In this document: positions 1 to 7,282 of the stretch, one piece after another
Numbering within the stretch: the first letter of the stretch is position 1
How the letters are laid out: every line of letters begins with the position of its first letter
Source: a virus
Length of the DNA: 44,394 bases
IMG/VR virus record: IMGVR_UViG_3300031753_000012
Span: 1-44,394 of that record
Strand: one strand, 5' to 3'
Program-made: the position numbers and the translations under genes
Notes under the pieces: model-generated
What the model saw: only the letters and a program-made list of their open reading frames with translations
The model's database searches: none
Told to the model about the DNA's origin: nothing

Positions 1-346
1 AAAAATAGACATGCAATCCACCGCCTGAATCGACAATTAAGTCGGGTTTCGGAATAGGAAAACTGTCGCTTACTTCTCTGTGATCCAAGTCGGCCCAAAC
101 AGCCTGCACGCGATAACAGTCGCTCTTCTTTCCACTGCGACCGTAGCGTGTACTTACACCGAAATAGACGTTATACTCTTCGTCATACTTCTGCGCCCGT
201 TTTAGGAAGTCATCGACGCTGGAAGAGAATTCCCGCTTGACTTTCTTACTCGTGCGCTCGATAAGTCGAAGTTCGAGAGTTTCGTGAGTGAGCAGCTTCT
301 TGGGCCAGACAAGACGCAGGAATTCCTCGGGGGTAAGTGTCTTCAT
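1..346 (-). CDS. PrimPol (archaeo-eukaryotic type) primase, N-terminal part, cut by left edge
   Basis: Reading the minus strand from ATG at 346 gives 115 codons, open to the window edge, starting MKTLTPEEFL. The visible part has the signature of the archaeo-eukaryotic primase/PrimPol fold: a 'VYFGVSTRYG' strand, then 'VWADLDH' (the acidic metal-binding D-x-D), then 'PKPDLIVDSGGGLHVYF' (the S-x-H-type motif). These enzymes make primers, and some also extend them, at a phage replication origin. It is transcribed away from the plus-strand replication operon. No strong ribosome site precedes the ATG. The C-terminal half, where a helicase domain might follow, is outside the window. The fold call is fairly sure; the exact subfamily is not. 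Confidence 0.72.
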   Translation of the reverse strand, partial: MKTLTPEEFLRLVWPKKLLTHETLELRLIERTSKKVKREFSSSVDDFLKRAQKYDEEYNVYFGVSTRYGRSGKKSDCYRVQAVWADLDHREVSDSFPIPKPDLIVDSGGGLHVYF

Positions 347-479
347 GATGAAAGTAAAAGAACAGCACTCGGGGAAGAACGTTGACAACTCTATTCGCGT
401 GAGTTTCATTTTGTCAATAGAAAGTTGCATTTCGCCCTTGACAGAAAGTATACACTCAATTTAGTCTCACTTCTCGCCG
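347..479. promoter_or_regulatory. Divergent promoter/operator region
   Basis: This 133-base spacer lies between the minus-strand primase and the plus-strand operon. TTGACA occurs at 382-387 and 438-443 on the plus strand, and its reverse complement TGTCAA at 412-417. The copy at 438 is followed after 16 bases by TTTAGT (460-465), a 4/6 match to a -10 box, so transcription could start near 472. The minus-strand copy could serve the primase. The three copies could also be operator half-sites. This is motif reading only. Confidence 0.45.
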
Positions 480-707
480 ATGAATCGCGCCAAGAAAATC
501 AACACCTCAGAGTCGCTGGAGATACTCAAGGACATTGACTCGATAGAGTGGCCGGAGCATGTCACGAGCGCCGATGGTATCTTTCTAGAAGACATGTTCC
601 ACAAAGCAAATAACCGAGATGATGGATTCTTCTTAGTGACAGATCGCCAGTTACTCCGATTGCGCGAAGTAAGAGACCGGTTGAAGAGAAGCGGATTGTT
701 GATGTGA
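480..707 (+). CDS. Hypothetical protein, first gene of early operon
   Basis: A 75-residue charged, soluble protein that I do not recognise. It opens the plus-strand operon and its stop overlaps the GTG of the helicase gene by four bases. No Shine-Dalgarno sequence lies in front of ATG 480. If the putative promoter at 438-465 is right, the mRNA leader would be only a few bases, so initiation may be nearly leaderless. Confidence 0.6.
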   Translation: MNRAKKINTSESLEILKDIDSIEWPEHVTSADGIFLEDMFHKANNRDDGFFLVTDRQLLRLREVRDRLKRSGLLM

Positions 708-2074
708 GTTACCCGTATAAACTCAAACCTAGGAGCTATCAGCTCGACACCGTAAAGCTAATCTATCGCCGTAAGAGATTCGGTGTATTTTATGAACCCG
801 GAACAGGGAAGACTAAGATCGCTCTCGACTTTCTCGGCAGTATGCTCTACCACAAAAAGATCGGCACTGCTCTCATCGTCGCTCCTCTCTCCGTGCTCAG
901 CGTATGGGAAGACGAGATCGATAAAAACTGGCCGGACGGACTTAACTATACTGTGTTGCGCCCAGGCGTCTCTGAGCTTTGGAAGAATTCACGGGTCATC
1001 ATTACGAACTACGACTATGCGCGGACTCGCGTAAGAGACTTGATGCTCTGGTCACCCGATGCCGTGGTGCTCGATGAAAGTCACAAGATTAAGAATCCAT
1101 ACGCCCGGCAGTCGAAGATGGCTCATGTGCTCGGAAACGTCTGTCAGTATGCTGTCTGTCTTACTGGCACTCCTATCGGCAATCGTCCACTCGACTTATG
1201 GAGTCAGTTTAAGTTTCTTGTTCCCGGCCTGCTCGATTTGACATTCAAGGACTTCAAGAACCGCTATGCGATCTGGGGCGGCAATGGCGGTTTCGAGCTG
1301 CGCCAATACAGAAACCTCAAAGAGCTGGCCGCAATCATTCATCCTTATGTGAAGAGTTTGAAGAAGAGAGACTATCTCGACTTGCCGGATAAGAACTTCA
1401 TCGAAGTGCCTGTGGAGATGGGAGAAGACGCCCGCAAGCTTTACGCCAGCATGGAGAAGGACTTCGTTGCCTATGTCGAGAAGACTAAAGCAATCATGGC
1501 TCCTATCGTCTTGGCGAAGCTGACTAAGCTCTCACAGATATCTGGCGGCTTCATTCGAGATACTGAGGCGAAGAAAGACTATCAGTTACACAGGGCAAAA
1601 CTCGAAGTATTGAAAGGTATCACAGATGACTTACTCGATGCCGATGTCAAGCGAGTCGTTATCTTTGCCCGCTTCCTGTGGGAGATAGAAGAGATCAAGA
1701 AGCTACTCGCACCCGACTGGACGACTTATCAAGTCAGCGGCGAAGTACCCGAAGCGCAACGCAAGCTCGCTCAGAGTCTTTTCACCGAGAGCGGCGGAGC
1801 AATGATCTGTCAGATATCGTCCGGCTCACTCGGCAGCAATTACCAGGCGGCGAATTACTGTATCTTCTACTCGTTCGACTACAGCCACATCAATTTCCTG
1901 CAGGCACAAGACCGCATTCATCGCATCGGACAACAGCTACCATGTTTCTATTACGTCTTGATGAGCAAAGGAACCATCGACCGCCGTATCTATCGCATCT
2001 TGCGAGAGAAGAAGAATGTGGCTGACGAGATGATTCGACTGGTTAAGGAGATTCAACAAGGAGACAAGAAGTGA
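704..2074 (+). CDS. SNF2-family DEAD/DEAH-like helicase
   Basis: A 456-residue superfamily 2 ATPase of the SNF2 group. Walker A is EPGTGKT (residues 31-37), motif II is DESH (124-127), motif III is near 'LTGTPIGN', and motif VI is QAQDRIHRIGQ near residue 400, the typical SNF2 form. Such phage proteins are thought to move along or remodel duplex DNA during replication or recombination. It is compact, with no extra DNA-binding domain visible. Start is GTG at 704 overlapping the upstream stop. It is the second gene of the early operon, next to nucleotide-pool genes. Confidence 0.88.
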   Translation: MSYPYKLKPRSYQLDTVKLIYRRKRFGVFYEPGTGKTKIALDFLGSMLYHKKIGTALIVAPLSVLSVWEDEIDKNWPDGLNYTVLRPGVSELWKNSRVIITNYDYARTRVRDLMLWSPDAVVLDESHKIKNPYARQSKMAHVLGNVCQYAVCLTGTPIGNRPLDLWSQFKFLVPGLLDLTFKDFKNRYAIWGGNGGFELRQYRNLKELAAIIHPYVKSLKKRDYLDLPDKNFIEVPVEMGEDARKLYASMEKDFVAYVEKTKAIMAPIVLAKLTKLSQISGGFIRDTEAKKDYQLHRAKLEVLKGITDDLLDADVKRVVIFARFLWEIEEIKKLLAPDWTTYQVSGEVPEAQRKLAQSLFTESGGAMICQISSGSLGSNYQAANYCIFYSFDYSHINFLQAQDRIHRIGQQLPCFYYVLMSKGTIDRRIYRILREKKNVADEMIRLVKEIQQGDKK

Positions 2075-2289
2075 GGATTGAATCTCGTTCTTTTCTCGTC
2101 AACCATGAAACAGGCGAGCGCAGACACATGCTCTGCCTGATAGCTGAGAATGAAACGGAGAGTTTACAGATTGACAACTGTTTTGGAAATCACGTGAAGG
2201 GAGACGGACTTATCTCTTCAGTTAAAGGAGAAGTAAGACTCTCCGACGGATGCGCAGAACACTACTTACTCCTAGAGAAAGGGAAATGA
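2071..2289 (+). CDS. Hypothetical protein
   Basis: A 72-residue protein of unknown function. The GTG start overlaps the helicase stop by four bases. The stop at 2287-2289 overlaps the next ATG. Its place in the coupled operon supports it as a real gene; no motif is seen. Confidence 0.6.
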   Translation: MRIESRSFLVNHETGERRHMLCLIAENETESLQIDNCFGNHVKGDGLISSVKGEVRLSDGCAEHYLLLEKGK

Positions 2290-2483
2290 GCGCCCATCCC
2301 TACTTGAAGTTCAAGCTTCCATTTCGAATTTCTGGCCAGTGCAGAGCGGGACGGCATTGCGCCTGTTACTCGATTCACTGCACTTGTTCATGCCGACATA
2401 AGCCTGACCCACGCGCACATGGAGAGCATGGAAAGTTTCTGAAACAATATCGAACGGACACAGAGAGGACTACACAGCAATGA
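2286..2483 (+). CDS. Small Cys-rich protein
   Basis: A 65-residue basic protein starting MSAHPYLKFK. I chose ATG 2286, which overlaps the upstream stop as ATGA, over a longer in-frame start at 2250. It carries several Cys and His residues (C-x5-H-x-A-C around residues 16-24, then HCTCSC-R-H near 27-33) that could bind zinc. Function unknown. Confidence 0.6.
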   Translation: MSAHPYLKFKLPFRISGQCRAGRHCACYSIHCTCSCRHKPDPRAHGEHGKFLKQYRTDTERTTQQ

Positions 2484-2842
2484 TGACGATGGCGGAGCGC
2501 ACCAGGCACTTTATCGAGCTGACACAGCGCATGATTGAATTACAACCTAGGCTCTTCACTGAGCTGACACAGAAAATGATTGAGCTGCAGGAGAAGAAGG
2601 GACGCGATTACGGCGAAGAAGATGACGGACTTAAGAATCTGCGCCGCCGCGGGCAGTACGGCGTCGTTGCCCGCATGGGAGATAAGCTCTCACGCCTGGA
2701 GGTGTTAGTGCAGCCAGGACGGCAGGCGGCTGTGTCGGACGAGTCACTCGATGACACATGCATCGACCTTGCGAACTATGCTCTGCTGCTCATCATTCTA
2801 CGACGCTCGGAAATCGCTCAAGCTCAGGAGGTAACGAAGTGA
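2480..2842 (+). CDS. DUF1599 / nucleotide-modification-associated domain protein
   Basis: A 120-residue protein with the DUF1599 pattern. After a helical N-terminus comes 'KGRDYGEEDDGLKNLRR', then 'GVVARMGDKLSRLEVL', then 'DESLDDTCIDLANYALLL'. Proteins with this domain (also called nucleotide modification associated domain 1) are found in phages near genes that alter bases or nucleotide pools; their precise reaction is not established to my knowledge. Here it sits directly before a dUTPase-like gene and near two thymidylate-synthase-fold genes, which fits that context. Confidence 0.72.
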   Translation: MMTMAERTRHFIELTQRMIELQPRLFTELTQKMIELQEKKGRDYGEEDDGLKNLRRRGQYGVVARMGDKLSRLEVLVQPGRQAAVSDESLDDTCIDLANYALLLIILRRSEIAQAQEVTK

Positions 2843-3555
2843 ACGTTGACGACTTCAAGGACATCGAAGTTCCCGAAGGCGACAAGCTAGAGCTGATCTT
2901 CAACCGGCAGCGCGAGCTGATGAATAAATACCACTCAGTCGAGGAAGCGAACGTCGGTCACAAGATTCCCAGTTCCGCTGATGAATATGGTCCACACTGT
3001 GGTCCACTCGATTTGCAAGACAGAGCGAGTCAGCTGCAGCTCAAGTCCTTCGCTTGGCGCATTACAGAGGAAATCACAGAAGCGACTCTCTGCCTCGTCT
3101 CAAATGAAGTAGACAAGACACACTATCAGGAAGAATTGATCGATGCTCTTCACTTCACCGTGGAAATGCTCATCATGTCGGGACTCGACGAGAGAACGCC
3201 TTTTGTAAAAAGATTAACCGATAAGGTAGATAGACTCTACGTACTCTTTTCTCTGATAGGGGAATGGGATTCGGGTGAGCTTGACTTGAACAATGCCGTT
3301 GACCAAATCGAACTGCGTAAACTCGCCTATAACTTTCTAGAAAAGATCGGTGAAGCCTGTAACTATTTGAAGCTCAAACCCTGGAAGACAACGGCGATGC
3401 TAACAGATGTTGCAGCTTACCGAAGTTGCATGAAAGAATCCTTTGTCCAGCTCATCGCTCTACTGAAAGCCTCAAGCTTTGACTCGGATAGCCTTGTGCT
3501 GATGTATCTGCAGAAGCACTCTGTCAATGCTTTTCGGATTCGCAGCCGCTACTGA
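2839..3555 (+). CDS. dUTPase/MazG-like all-alpha NTP pyrophosphatase
   Basis: A 238-residue mostly helical protein. GTG 2839 is chosen because AGGAGG lies just upstream (2826-2831) and the start overlaps the previous stop. An E-E-x-x-E-type metal site is visible in 'WRITEEITEATLC', followed by 'YQEELIDALHFTVEML', the E-x-x-D helix of dimeric dUTPases and MazG-like enzymes. Such enzymes cleave dUTP or other dNTPs to the monophosphate and pyrophosphate, here perhaps feeding dUMP to the ThyA-like enzymes downstream. The exact substrate cannot be read from sequence. Confidence 0.68.
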   Translation: MNVDDFKDIEVPEGDKLELIFNRQRELMNKYHSVEEANVGHKIPSSADEYGPHCGPLDLQDRASQLQLKSFAWRITEEITEATLCLVSNEVDKTHYQEELIDALHFTVEMLIMSGLDERTPFVKRLTDKVDRLYVLFSLIGEWDSGELDLNNAVDQIELRKLAYNFLEKIGEACNYLKLKPWKTTAMLTDVAAYRSCMKESFVQLIALLKASSFDSDSLVLMYLQKHSVNAFRIRSRY

Positions 3556-3566
3556 GGAATCTAGAC

Positions 3567-3680
3567 ATGAAGGTTTGTTACATCTGCCGAGAGCCGCTCA
3601 AGAAAGGTCAAACGGTTGCTACTACAAAGCGTGGCAAGTGTCATCTGGAGTGCCTCAACAAGCGTTGGTGTATAAAATGA
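3567..3680 (+). CDS. Tiny zinc-ribbon-like protein (37 aa)
   Basis: An ORF of 37 codons with C-x2-C near the start (CYIC, residues 4-7) and a C-H-x3-C pair near residues 25-29, a compact treble-clef or zinc-ribbon-like layout. GAGG lies upstream at 3554-3557, and the TGA stop overlaps the ATG of the next gene as ATGA (3677-3680). Spacing, RBS and overlap support it despite its size. Function unknown. Confidence 0.62.
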   Translation: MKVCYICREPLKKGQTVATTKRGKCHLECLNKRWCIK

Positions 3681-4111
3681 ACCAACCCAGCTTGAAAGAG
3701 AGCATCGGCTTTACTGGCACACGTTACGGCATGTCGAGCGACCAGAAAGACTCTCTCAGAGAGATGCTGGAGAGACATCGCGTCGGAGGACTCGTCTGGT
3801 TTCATCACGGCGACTGCATCGGCGCAGACACAGAAGCGTCTGAAATCGCCCAGAAACTCGGCTACAAGATTGCCTGCCATCCGCCAGAGGATGACTCGCG
3901 GCGCTCGTTCTCTGTCTGCGACTTCTGTTATCCAGAGAAGCCATACCTCATTCGTAATCACGAGATCGTAAAGTGCTCTGCTGCTCTTATCGCCGCTCCA
4001 CATTACATGAGAGCGCAGCGCAGAAGCGGCACCTGGGCGACTGTACGATTCGCCGAACAGCTTGGAAAACCCCTCTATGTGTTGTCCCGCAGAGTTGGAG
4101 TTACAGCTTGA
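3677..4111 (+). CDS. SLOG-superfamily nucleotide-binding protein
   Basis: A 144-residue Rossmann-like protein. ATG 3677 overlaps the previous stop; the longer in-frame start at 3527 reads through the neighbouring small gene and is not used. N-terminal 'IGFTGTR', then 'FHHGDCIGADTEA' and a later 'LIAAPH' strand match the DprA/LOG-type SLOG fold, which binds nucleotides or derivatives. Phage SLOG proteins are often linked to nucleotide metabolism or defence signalling; which applies here is unknown. Confidence 0.66.
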   Translation: MNQPSLKESIGFTGTRYGMSSDQKDSLREMLERHRVGGLVWFHHGDCIGADTEASEIAQKLGYKIACHPPEDDSRRSFSVCDFCYPEKPYLIRNHEIVKCSAALIAAPHYMRAQRRSGTWATVRFAEQLGKPLYVLSRRVGVTA

Positions 4112-4893
4112 TTCAACGACGCTTTCCTGATATCCTCACCGCTTGGCATTCGTTGATTGACGAACTTGCTTATCACCACGAGAAAGTCAGAGGCGTGGGA
4201 GCTGGCGGGATCACAACTAGTTACCCAGACGGACTCGTCGTAGACATCGACGATGTGTTGCTGGACGAGGGTCTTCATCTCAATATGTCTTCCTATGGGA
4301 AGAACCGTTGGACTCAGTTTCTCAGACGCTACTTCCGTCCTGATTTCTCGCAGTGGGTGAAAAACACTGCGGCCGAACTGGAAGCGCTGAATAAGCATCA
4401 AGTCGCAGGCTACTCAGTGAGCTACAATCCGAAATTCGAGCAGATAGGAAGAAAAGGATACGGCAGCTCTTCTCGTGGACATCGCCATGGCGCTTGCCTT
4501 GCCTCTCTTCAGCTGCAGCACTTCCCTAAGCCCAAAGTGATCCTGATGTCCCGCGCCTCACAGATCGACAAAGCGGGTTTCCTTGATCTTTCGCTGATTC
4601 ATCTTGTGGCGAAGCAGACAGGTTGGGAAAATGTAAGCGGTACATGGATTGTGTCGATGGCATTTATAGCGGCTGTAAGTCAAATCTTCTACGTCCGAAG
4701 ATTCAAGAAACCTCTTAAAGGACACTCGCTCGAAAAGAGCACCCGCAGATTCTGGCATGACGATTACAACGACGCTAAATATGGTCCACAGCGCCGCAGT
4801 ATCAAGAAAGCGCAGCAGTTTAAACAGCTCGGAGAGATACCGCGCAGCTGTCTGGTATCGGAGCTGAGTCTCGACTTCGAAGAGCGTCCTTGA
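4108..4893 (+). CDS. Divergent thymidylate-synthase-fold protein (putative)
   Basis: A 261-residue protein starting at TTG 4108, which overlaps the previous stop and has GGAG at 4097-4100. The middle resembles the ThyA superfamily: 'RGHRHGACLASLQLQHF' with C130 in the position of the nucleophilic cysteine, then 'VILMSRASQIDKAGFLDL' like the R-S-x-D nucleotide-binding segment, then a long helix. It looks like a distant relative of the protein at 5808-6482. It could be a base-modifying hydroxymethylase-like enzyme or an inactive paralogue. The assignment rests on pattern similarity only. Confidence 0.45.
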   Translation: MIQRRFPDILTAWHSLIDELAYHHEKVRGVGAGGITTSYPDGLVVDIDDVLLDEGLHLNMSSYGKNRWTQFLRRYFRPDFSQWVKNTAAELEALNKHQVAGYSVSYNPKFEQIGRKGYGSSSRGHRHGACLASLQLQHFPKPKVILMSRASQIDKAGFLDLSLIHLVAKQTGWENVSGTWIVSMAFIAAVSQIFYVRRFKKPLKGHSLEKSTRRFWHDDYNDAKYGPQRRSIKKAQQFKQLGEIPRSCLVSELSLDFEERP

Positions 4894-4984
4894 CAAGAGA
4901 CCTTGACAGCGAGTAAGTTTTAAAACGCGGTACTCACTTGTAGTGAGGTTCCCGTTCCGATATGTCGGAGCTTGATTGGCCTCT

Positions 4985-5015
4985 AGCATGTTAAGCAGCA
5001 ATGCTTACATGTGCT
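4985..5015 (+). promoter_or_regulatory. Hairpin with GCAA tetraloop upstream of small membrane gene
   Basis: AGCATG-t-TAAGCA pairs with TGCTTA-CATG-t-GCT around a GCAA loop (4998-5001), a GNRA-type tetraloop. It lies in the 167-base spacer 4894-5060, the largest gap in the early operon. That spacer also holds a six-base hairpin (CTCACT/AGTGAG, 4933-4947) and two TTGACA boxes (4890-4895, 4903-4908). There is no T-run after the stem, so this is not a standard terminator. An internal promoter or processing site is possible. Confidence 0.45.
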
Positions 5016-5060
5016 CCTTGTGAGTGCCGTATTTCAAGAGTAGGAATGAGAGGTATTGAA

Positions 5061-5255
5061 ATGAAAGCATTAAAAGCAATACCCATGATTGTTGCCTTTT
5101 TCATCAATATCCCAATTTGGATGTATCTGCTCTATAGCATTCTCAAGGCGATTAACCCAGATAGGCTAGTCTGGTTCTTATTCTGGATCTATCTGCCGAC
5201 TACATTTCTAACGTCCGTGCTTGTAAAGATCATAGATTTGAACGATAAGAAGTGA
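5061..5255 (+). CDS. Small two-pass membrane protein
   Basis: A 64-residue protein starting MKALKAIPMI. ATG 5061 is preferred over 5001 because AGAGG lies at 5049-5053. Two hydrophobic segments (about residues 6-28 and 36-56) predict two membrane passes with a short polar loop. It is unusual among cytoplasmic replication genes. Function unknown. Confidence 0.6.
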   Translation: MKALKAIPMIVAFFINIPIWMYLLYSILKAINPDRLVWFLFWIYLPTTFLTSVLVKIIDLNDKK

Positions 5256-5296
5256 CGGTATCATGAAGCTGTTCCTCCCCCAGAAACGAGTGGTAT

Positions 5297-5557
5297 ATGC
5301 AACAGCCGAATGGAGTCTCGGCATCGCAGGAGCAGGTTGACAAACACAAAGAGCACTTAGAGTCGTGGTTGCAAGCATGGGCGAACTTGGAATGGGAAAC
5401 GCCGCCCAAACACATAAACCAGAATCACTATCCCGTCTGCATACACTGCCGCGTTTCAGTAGCATGTCAGTGTACGGACGGGCATGAGCTATGGACAGAA
5501 TGCCTCGACTGTATGCGGTTGAATCGATTACTGGCCAAGCGAAGAGAGGCAGCATGA
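5297..5557 (+). CDS. Small Cys-rich protein, zinc-binding-like
   Basis: An 86-residue protein with a helical N-terminal half and a C-terminal 'CIHC...CQC...CLDC' set (C-x2-C-x5-C-x-C-x11-C-x2-C), a likely metal-binding knuckle. Its stop overlaps the next start as ATGA. The ribosome site is weak. Function unknown. Confidence 0.58.
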   Translation: MQQPNGVSASQEQVDKHKEHLESWLQAWANLEWETPPKHINQNHYPVCIHCRVSVACQCTDGHELWTECLDCMRLNRLLAKRREAA

Positions 5558-5811
5558 CACTGCCAGCACTGGTAAATCCTGTGAAGATCGAGACTGAACA
5601 CATCGAGCAGTTGAAACGGCGCAACGTTCAACTATCAATCATTGCCGCAGCTAAATCTCAAGAAGCTACCAAAGCCCAACAAGAATCAACTGAAGCACGC
5701 CGCACACAAGTCGATGCTGAAACTGCCTTGGACCGGGCATTCGGTATGTGGAAACGTGGAGATGAAATCTCCCAAGAAGAGTTCAATAGACTGATGAAGG
5801 GAGTACTGTGA
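5554..5811 (+). CDS. Hypothetical coiled-coil protein
   Basis: An 85-residue protein; ATG 5554 overlaps the upstream stop and has GAGAGG just before it. Residues 15-65 are rich in Ala, Gln, Glu and Lys in a heptad-like pattern, suggesting a coiled coil. The C-terminus (WKRGDEISQEEFNRLMKG) resembles a short helix-loop-helix. Function unknown. Confidence 0.58.
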   Translation: MTLPALVNPVKIETEHIEQLKRRNVQLSIIAAAKSQEATKAQQESTEARRTQVDAETALDRAFGMWKRGDEISQEEFNRLMKGVL

Positions 5812-6482
5812 GATTCTTTCAAACGTTCGGCGAAGCTCTCAACGAGATCAAGCGGGAGCTGAAAGAGTTCGGCATTCTCGTCCACACTAAGAGTGTGCAG
5901 AACAAAGACATCTCACAAGATGAAAGCTTCACCTGCTACGAGCTGCAGGATTATATCTATCGCGTCACGTCGCCGGACTATACACAGATACCACTGCGCT
6001 GTCCGGAGTGGGCAGAACGCGAATTCATCGAACGTATCAGCGGATTCGCTCTCAATCCAGGCGAAGCTTGGAAGTATCGCCGAGAGTACTGGGAGCAGTT
6101 TCTTAACGATCAGGGAAAGTTCGATTACGCCTATCCCGAACGAATGACAAAGAACTTGGAGAACGTCATTGACGCATTACGTAAGGATCCGAGCACGCGA
6201 CGAGCCTATCTATCGATTTTGGGCAACGATGATCCCCCGAACGAATTTGGCGTCCGTTACCCTTGCTCCATTGGTTATCATTTTCTATACCGACAAGGAC
6301 AGCTTAACATTAAGTACCATCTGCGTTCCAGCGACTTCTTTGAGCACTTCAATTACGACATCTTTTTAGCTGAACGTTTGAAGCATTATGTCGCCGAGAA
6401 AGTCGGAATGAAGCCTGGATTCTTTACGCACGAGATCGGCAGCCTTCACTGCTTCACTAAGGACGTGGCTTTAGTCTTCTAG
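5808..6482 (+). CDS. Thymidylate synthase / dUMP hydroxymethylase-family protein
   Basis: A 224-residue ThyA-superfamily protein, GTG start at 5808 with GGGAG upstream. 'VRYPCSIGYHF' carries the nucleophile C153. 'IKYHLRSSDFFEHFNYDIF' matches the R-S-x-D and F-N segments that hold the nucleotide, and 'HEIGSLHCF' matches the C-terminal G-D-x-H-x-Y strand. The Asn in FN is the residue that in ThyA prefers uracil over cytosine, so dUMP is the likelier substrate. It is shorter than bacterial ThyA (about 264). It could make dTMP or 5-hydroxymethyl-dUMP; with the neighbouring dCMP deaminase and dUTPase-like genes the latter is worth testing. Confidence 0.78.
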   Translation: MRFFQTFGEALNEIKRELKEFGILVHTKSVQNKDISQDESFTCYELQDYIYRVTSPDYTQIPLRCPEWAEREFIERISGFALNPGEAWKYRREYWEQFLNDQGKFDYAYPERMTKNLENVIDALRKDPSTRRAYLSILGNDDPPNEFGVRYPCSIGYHFLYRQGQLNIKYHLRSSDFFEHFNYDIFLAERLKHYVAEKVGMKPGFFTHEIGSLHCFTKDVALVF

Positions 6483-6483
6483 C

Positions 6484-6678
6484 ATGTCGTACATAAAAGT
6501 AAGTGACCCCTACGAAGTCGATGGTAAGTGGTACTGGGGTCAGTCTCTGGAGTCTGAAACCGGCATGAAGATATGGGGTCCTGTATTCTACGGACCATAC
6601 GACACAGAGGAAGAAGCTCAGAGACATGCTAAGTTACGCATCAATCAGCTAAGCGAATTTTGGGAACATCAACGATGA
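6484..6678 (+). CDS. Hypothetical protein
   Basis: A 64-residue protein rich in Trp and Tyr, 'WYWGQS...KIWGPVFYGPYDTEEEAQRHA', with the look of a small beta sheet ending in a helix. Its stop overlaps the ATG of the deaminase. Function unknown. Confidence 0.6.
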   Translation: MSYIKVSDPYEVDGKWYWGQSLESETGMKIWGPVFYGPYDTEEEAQRHAKLRINQLSEFWEHQR

Positions 6679-7073
6679 CTCGCATCACACGAGACGAGAA
6701 GCTCATTGAGTATACCAAGCTTGTGGCGAAGCGGGGAACGTGTCTGCGCGCCAAAGTTGGCTGTGTGATCGCCCGAGACGGGCGCGTGCTCTCCGAAGGC
6801 TATAACGGCAGCGCTCCGGGAGAACCACATTGCCTCGATGTCGGCTGTCTCATGGAAGATGGTCACTGTATAAGGACCCTACACGCCGAAGCTAATTCTG
6901 TGGCCTGGGCAGCCCGTCGCGGAATCGCTATCGAGGGAGCAACTCTTTTCACCTATGGATGGCGAGACGGCATCTGTCATCGCTGCCACAAGCTAGCTCT
7001 TTCGGCCGGAATTGCGAAGATCGTAGAAATTCCGCTTGAAGATGGAATAGCTGCAGTGGAGAAGCTCATTTGA
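6675..7073 (+). CDS. dCMP deaminase (ComEB-like)
   Basis: A 132-residue zinc deaminase that converts dCMP to dUMP. ATG 6675 is chosen for its ATGA overlap. The zinc site is H70-A-E72 ('TLHAEANS') with C101-x2-C104; the usual P before the first Cys is replaced by I. Additional C53, C58, H64 and C65 match the second structural zinc of phage dCMP deaminases. Its product would feed the ThyA-family enzyme encoded just upstream. Confidence 0.9.
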   Translation: MTRITRDEKLIEYTKLVAKRGTCLRAKVGCVIARDGRVLSEGYNGSAPGEPHCLDVGCLMEDGHCIRTLHAEANSVAWAARRGIAIEGATLFTYGWRDGICHRCHKLALSAGIAKIVEIPLEDGIAAVEKLI

Positions 7074-7282
7074 GGTGTCAAGCTTTCACTCGCTATATCT
7101 TCTTTACAGAAGGGAAATACAGTCAGCATCGCTGTCCATTCGAAGGTCATCACAGGATTGACGGCAAGACTTACTGTATGCGACACGCCGACAAGGTTAG
7201 GCTAGGAATCAGTTTCAGACACGGAACACAGAAAGAACTGGCGGAAGCATACAAGACACATCCGCACATGTTTAAGCCATGA
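7070..7282 (+). CDS. Small Cys/His protein
   Basis: A 70-residue protein with TTG start at 7070 overlapping the deaminase stop, GGAG at 7058-7061. C3, C22, C36 and nearby His residues (CPFEGHH, YCMRH) suggest a small zinc-binding fold. Its stop overlaps the polymerase ATG. Function unknown. Confidence 0.6.
   Translation: MRCQAFTRYIFFTEGKYSQHRCPFEGHHRIDGKTYCMRHADKVRLGISFRHGTQKELAEAYKTHPHMFKP

Noticed and set aside
5263-5340. A 25-codon ORF (MKLFLPQKRV start).
   Set aside because: It overlaps the better supported Cys-rich gene at 5297, has no clear ribosome site and no motif.
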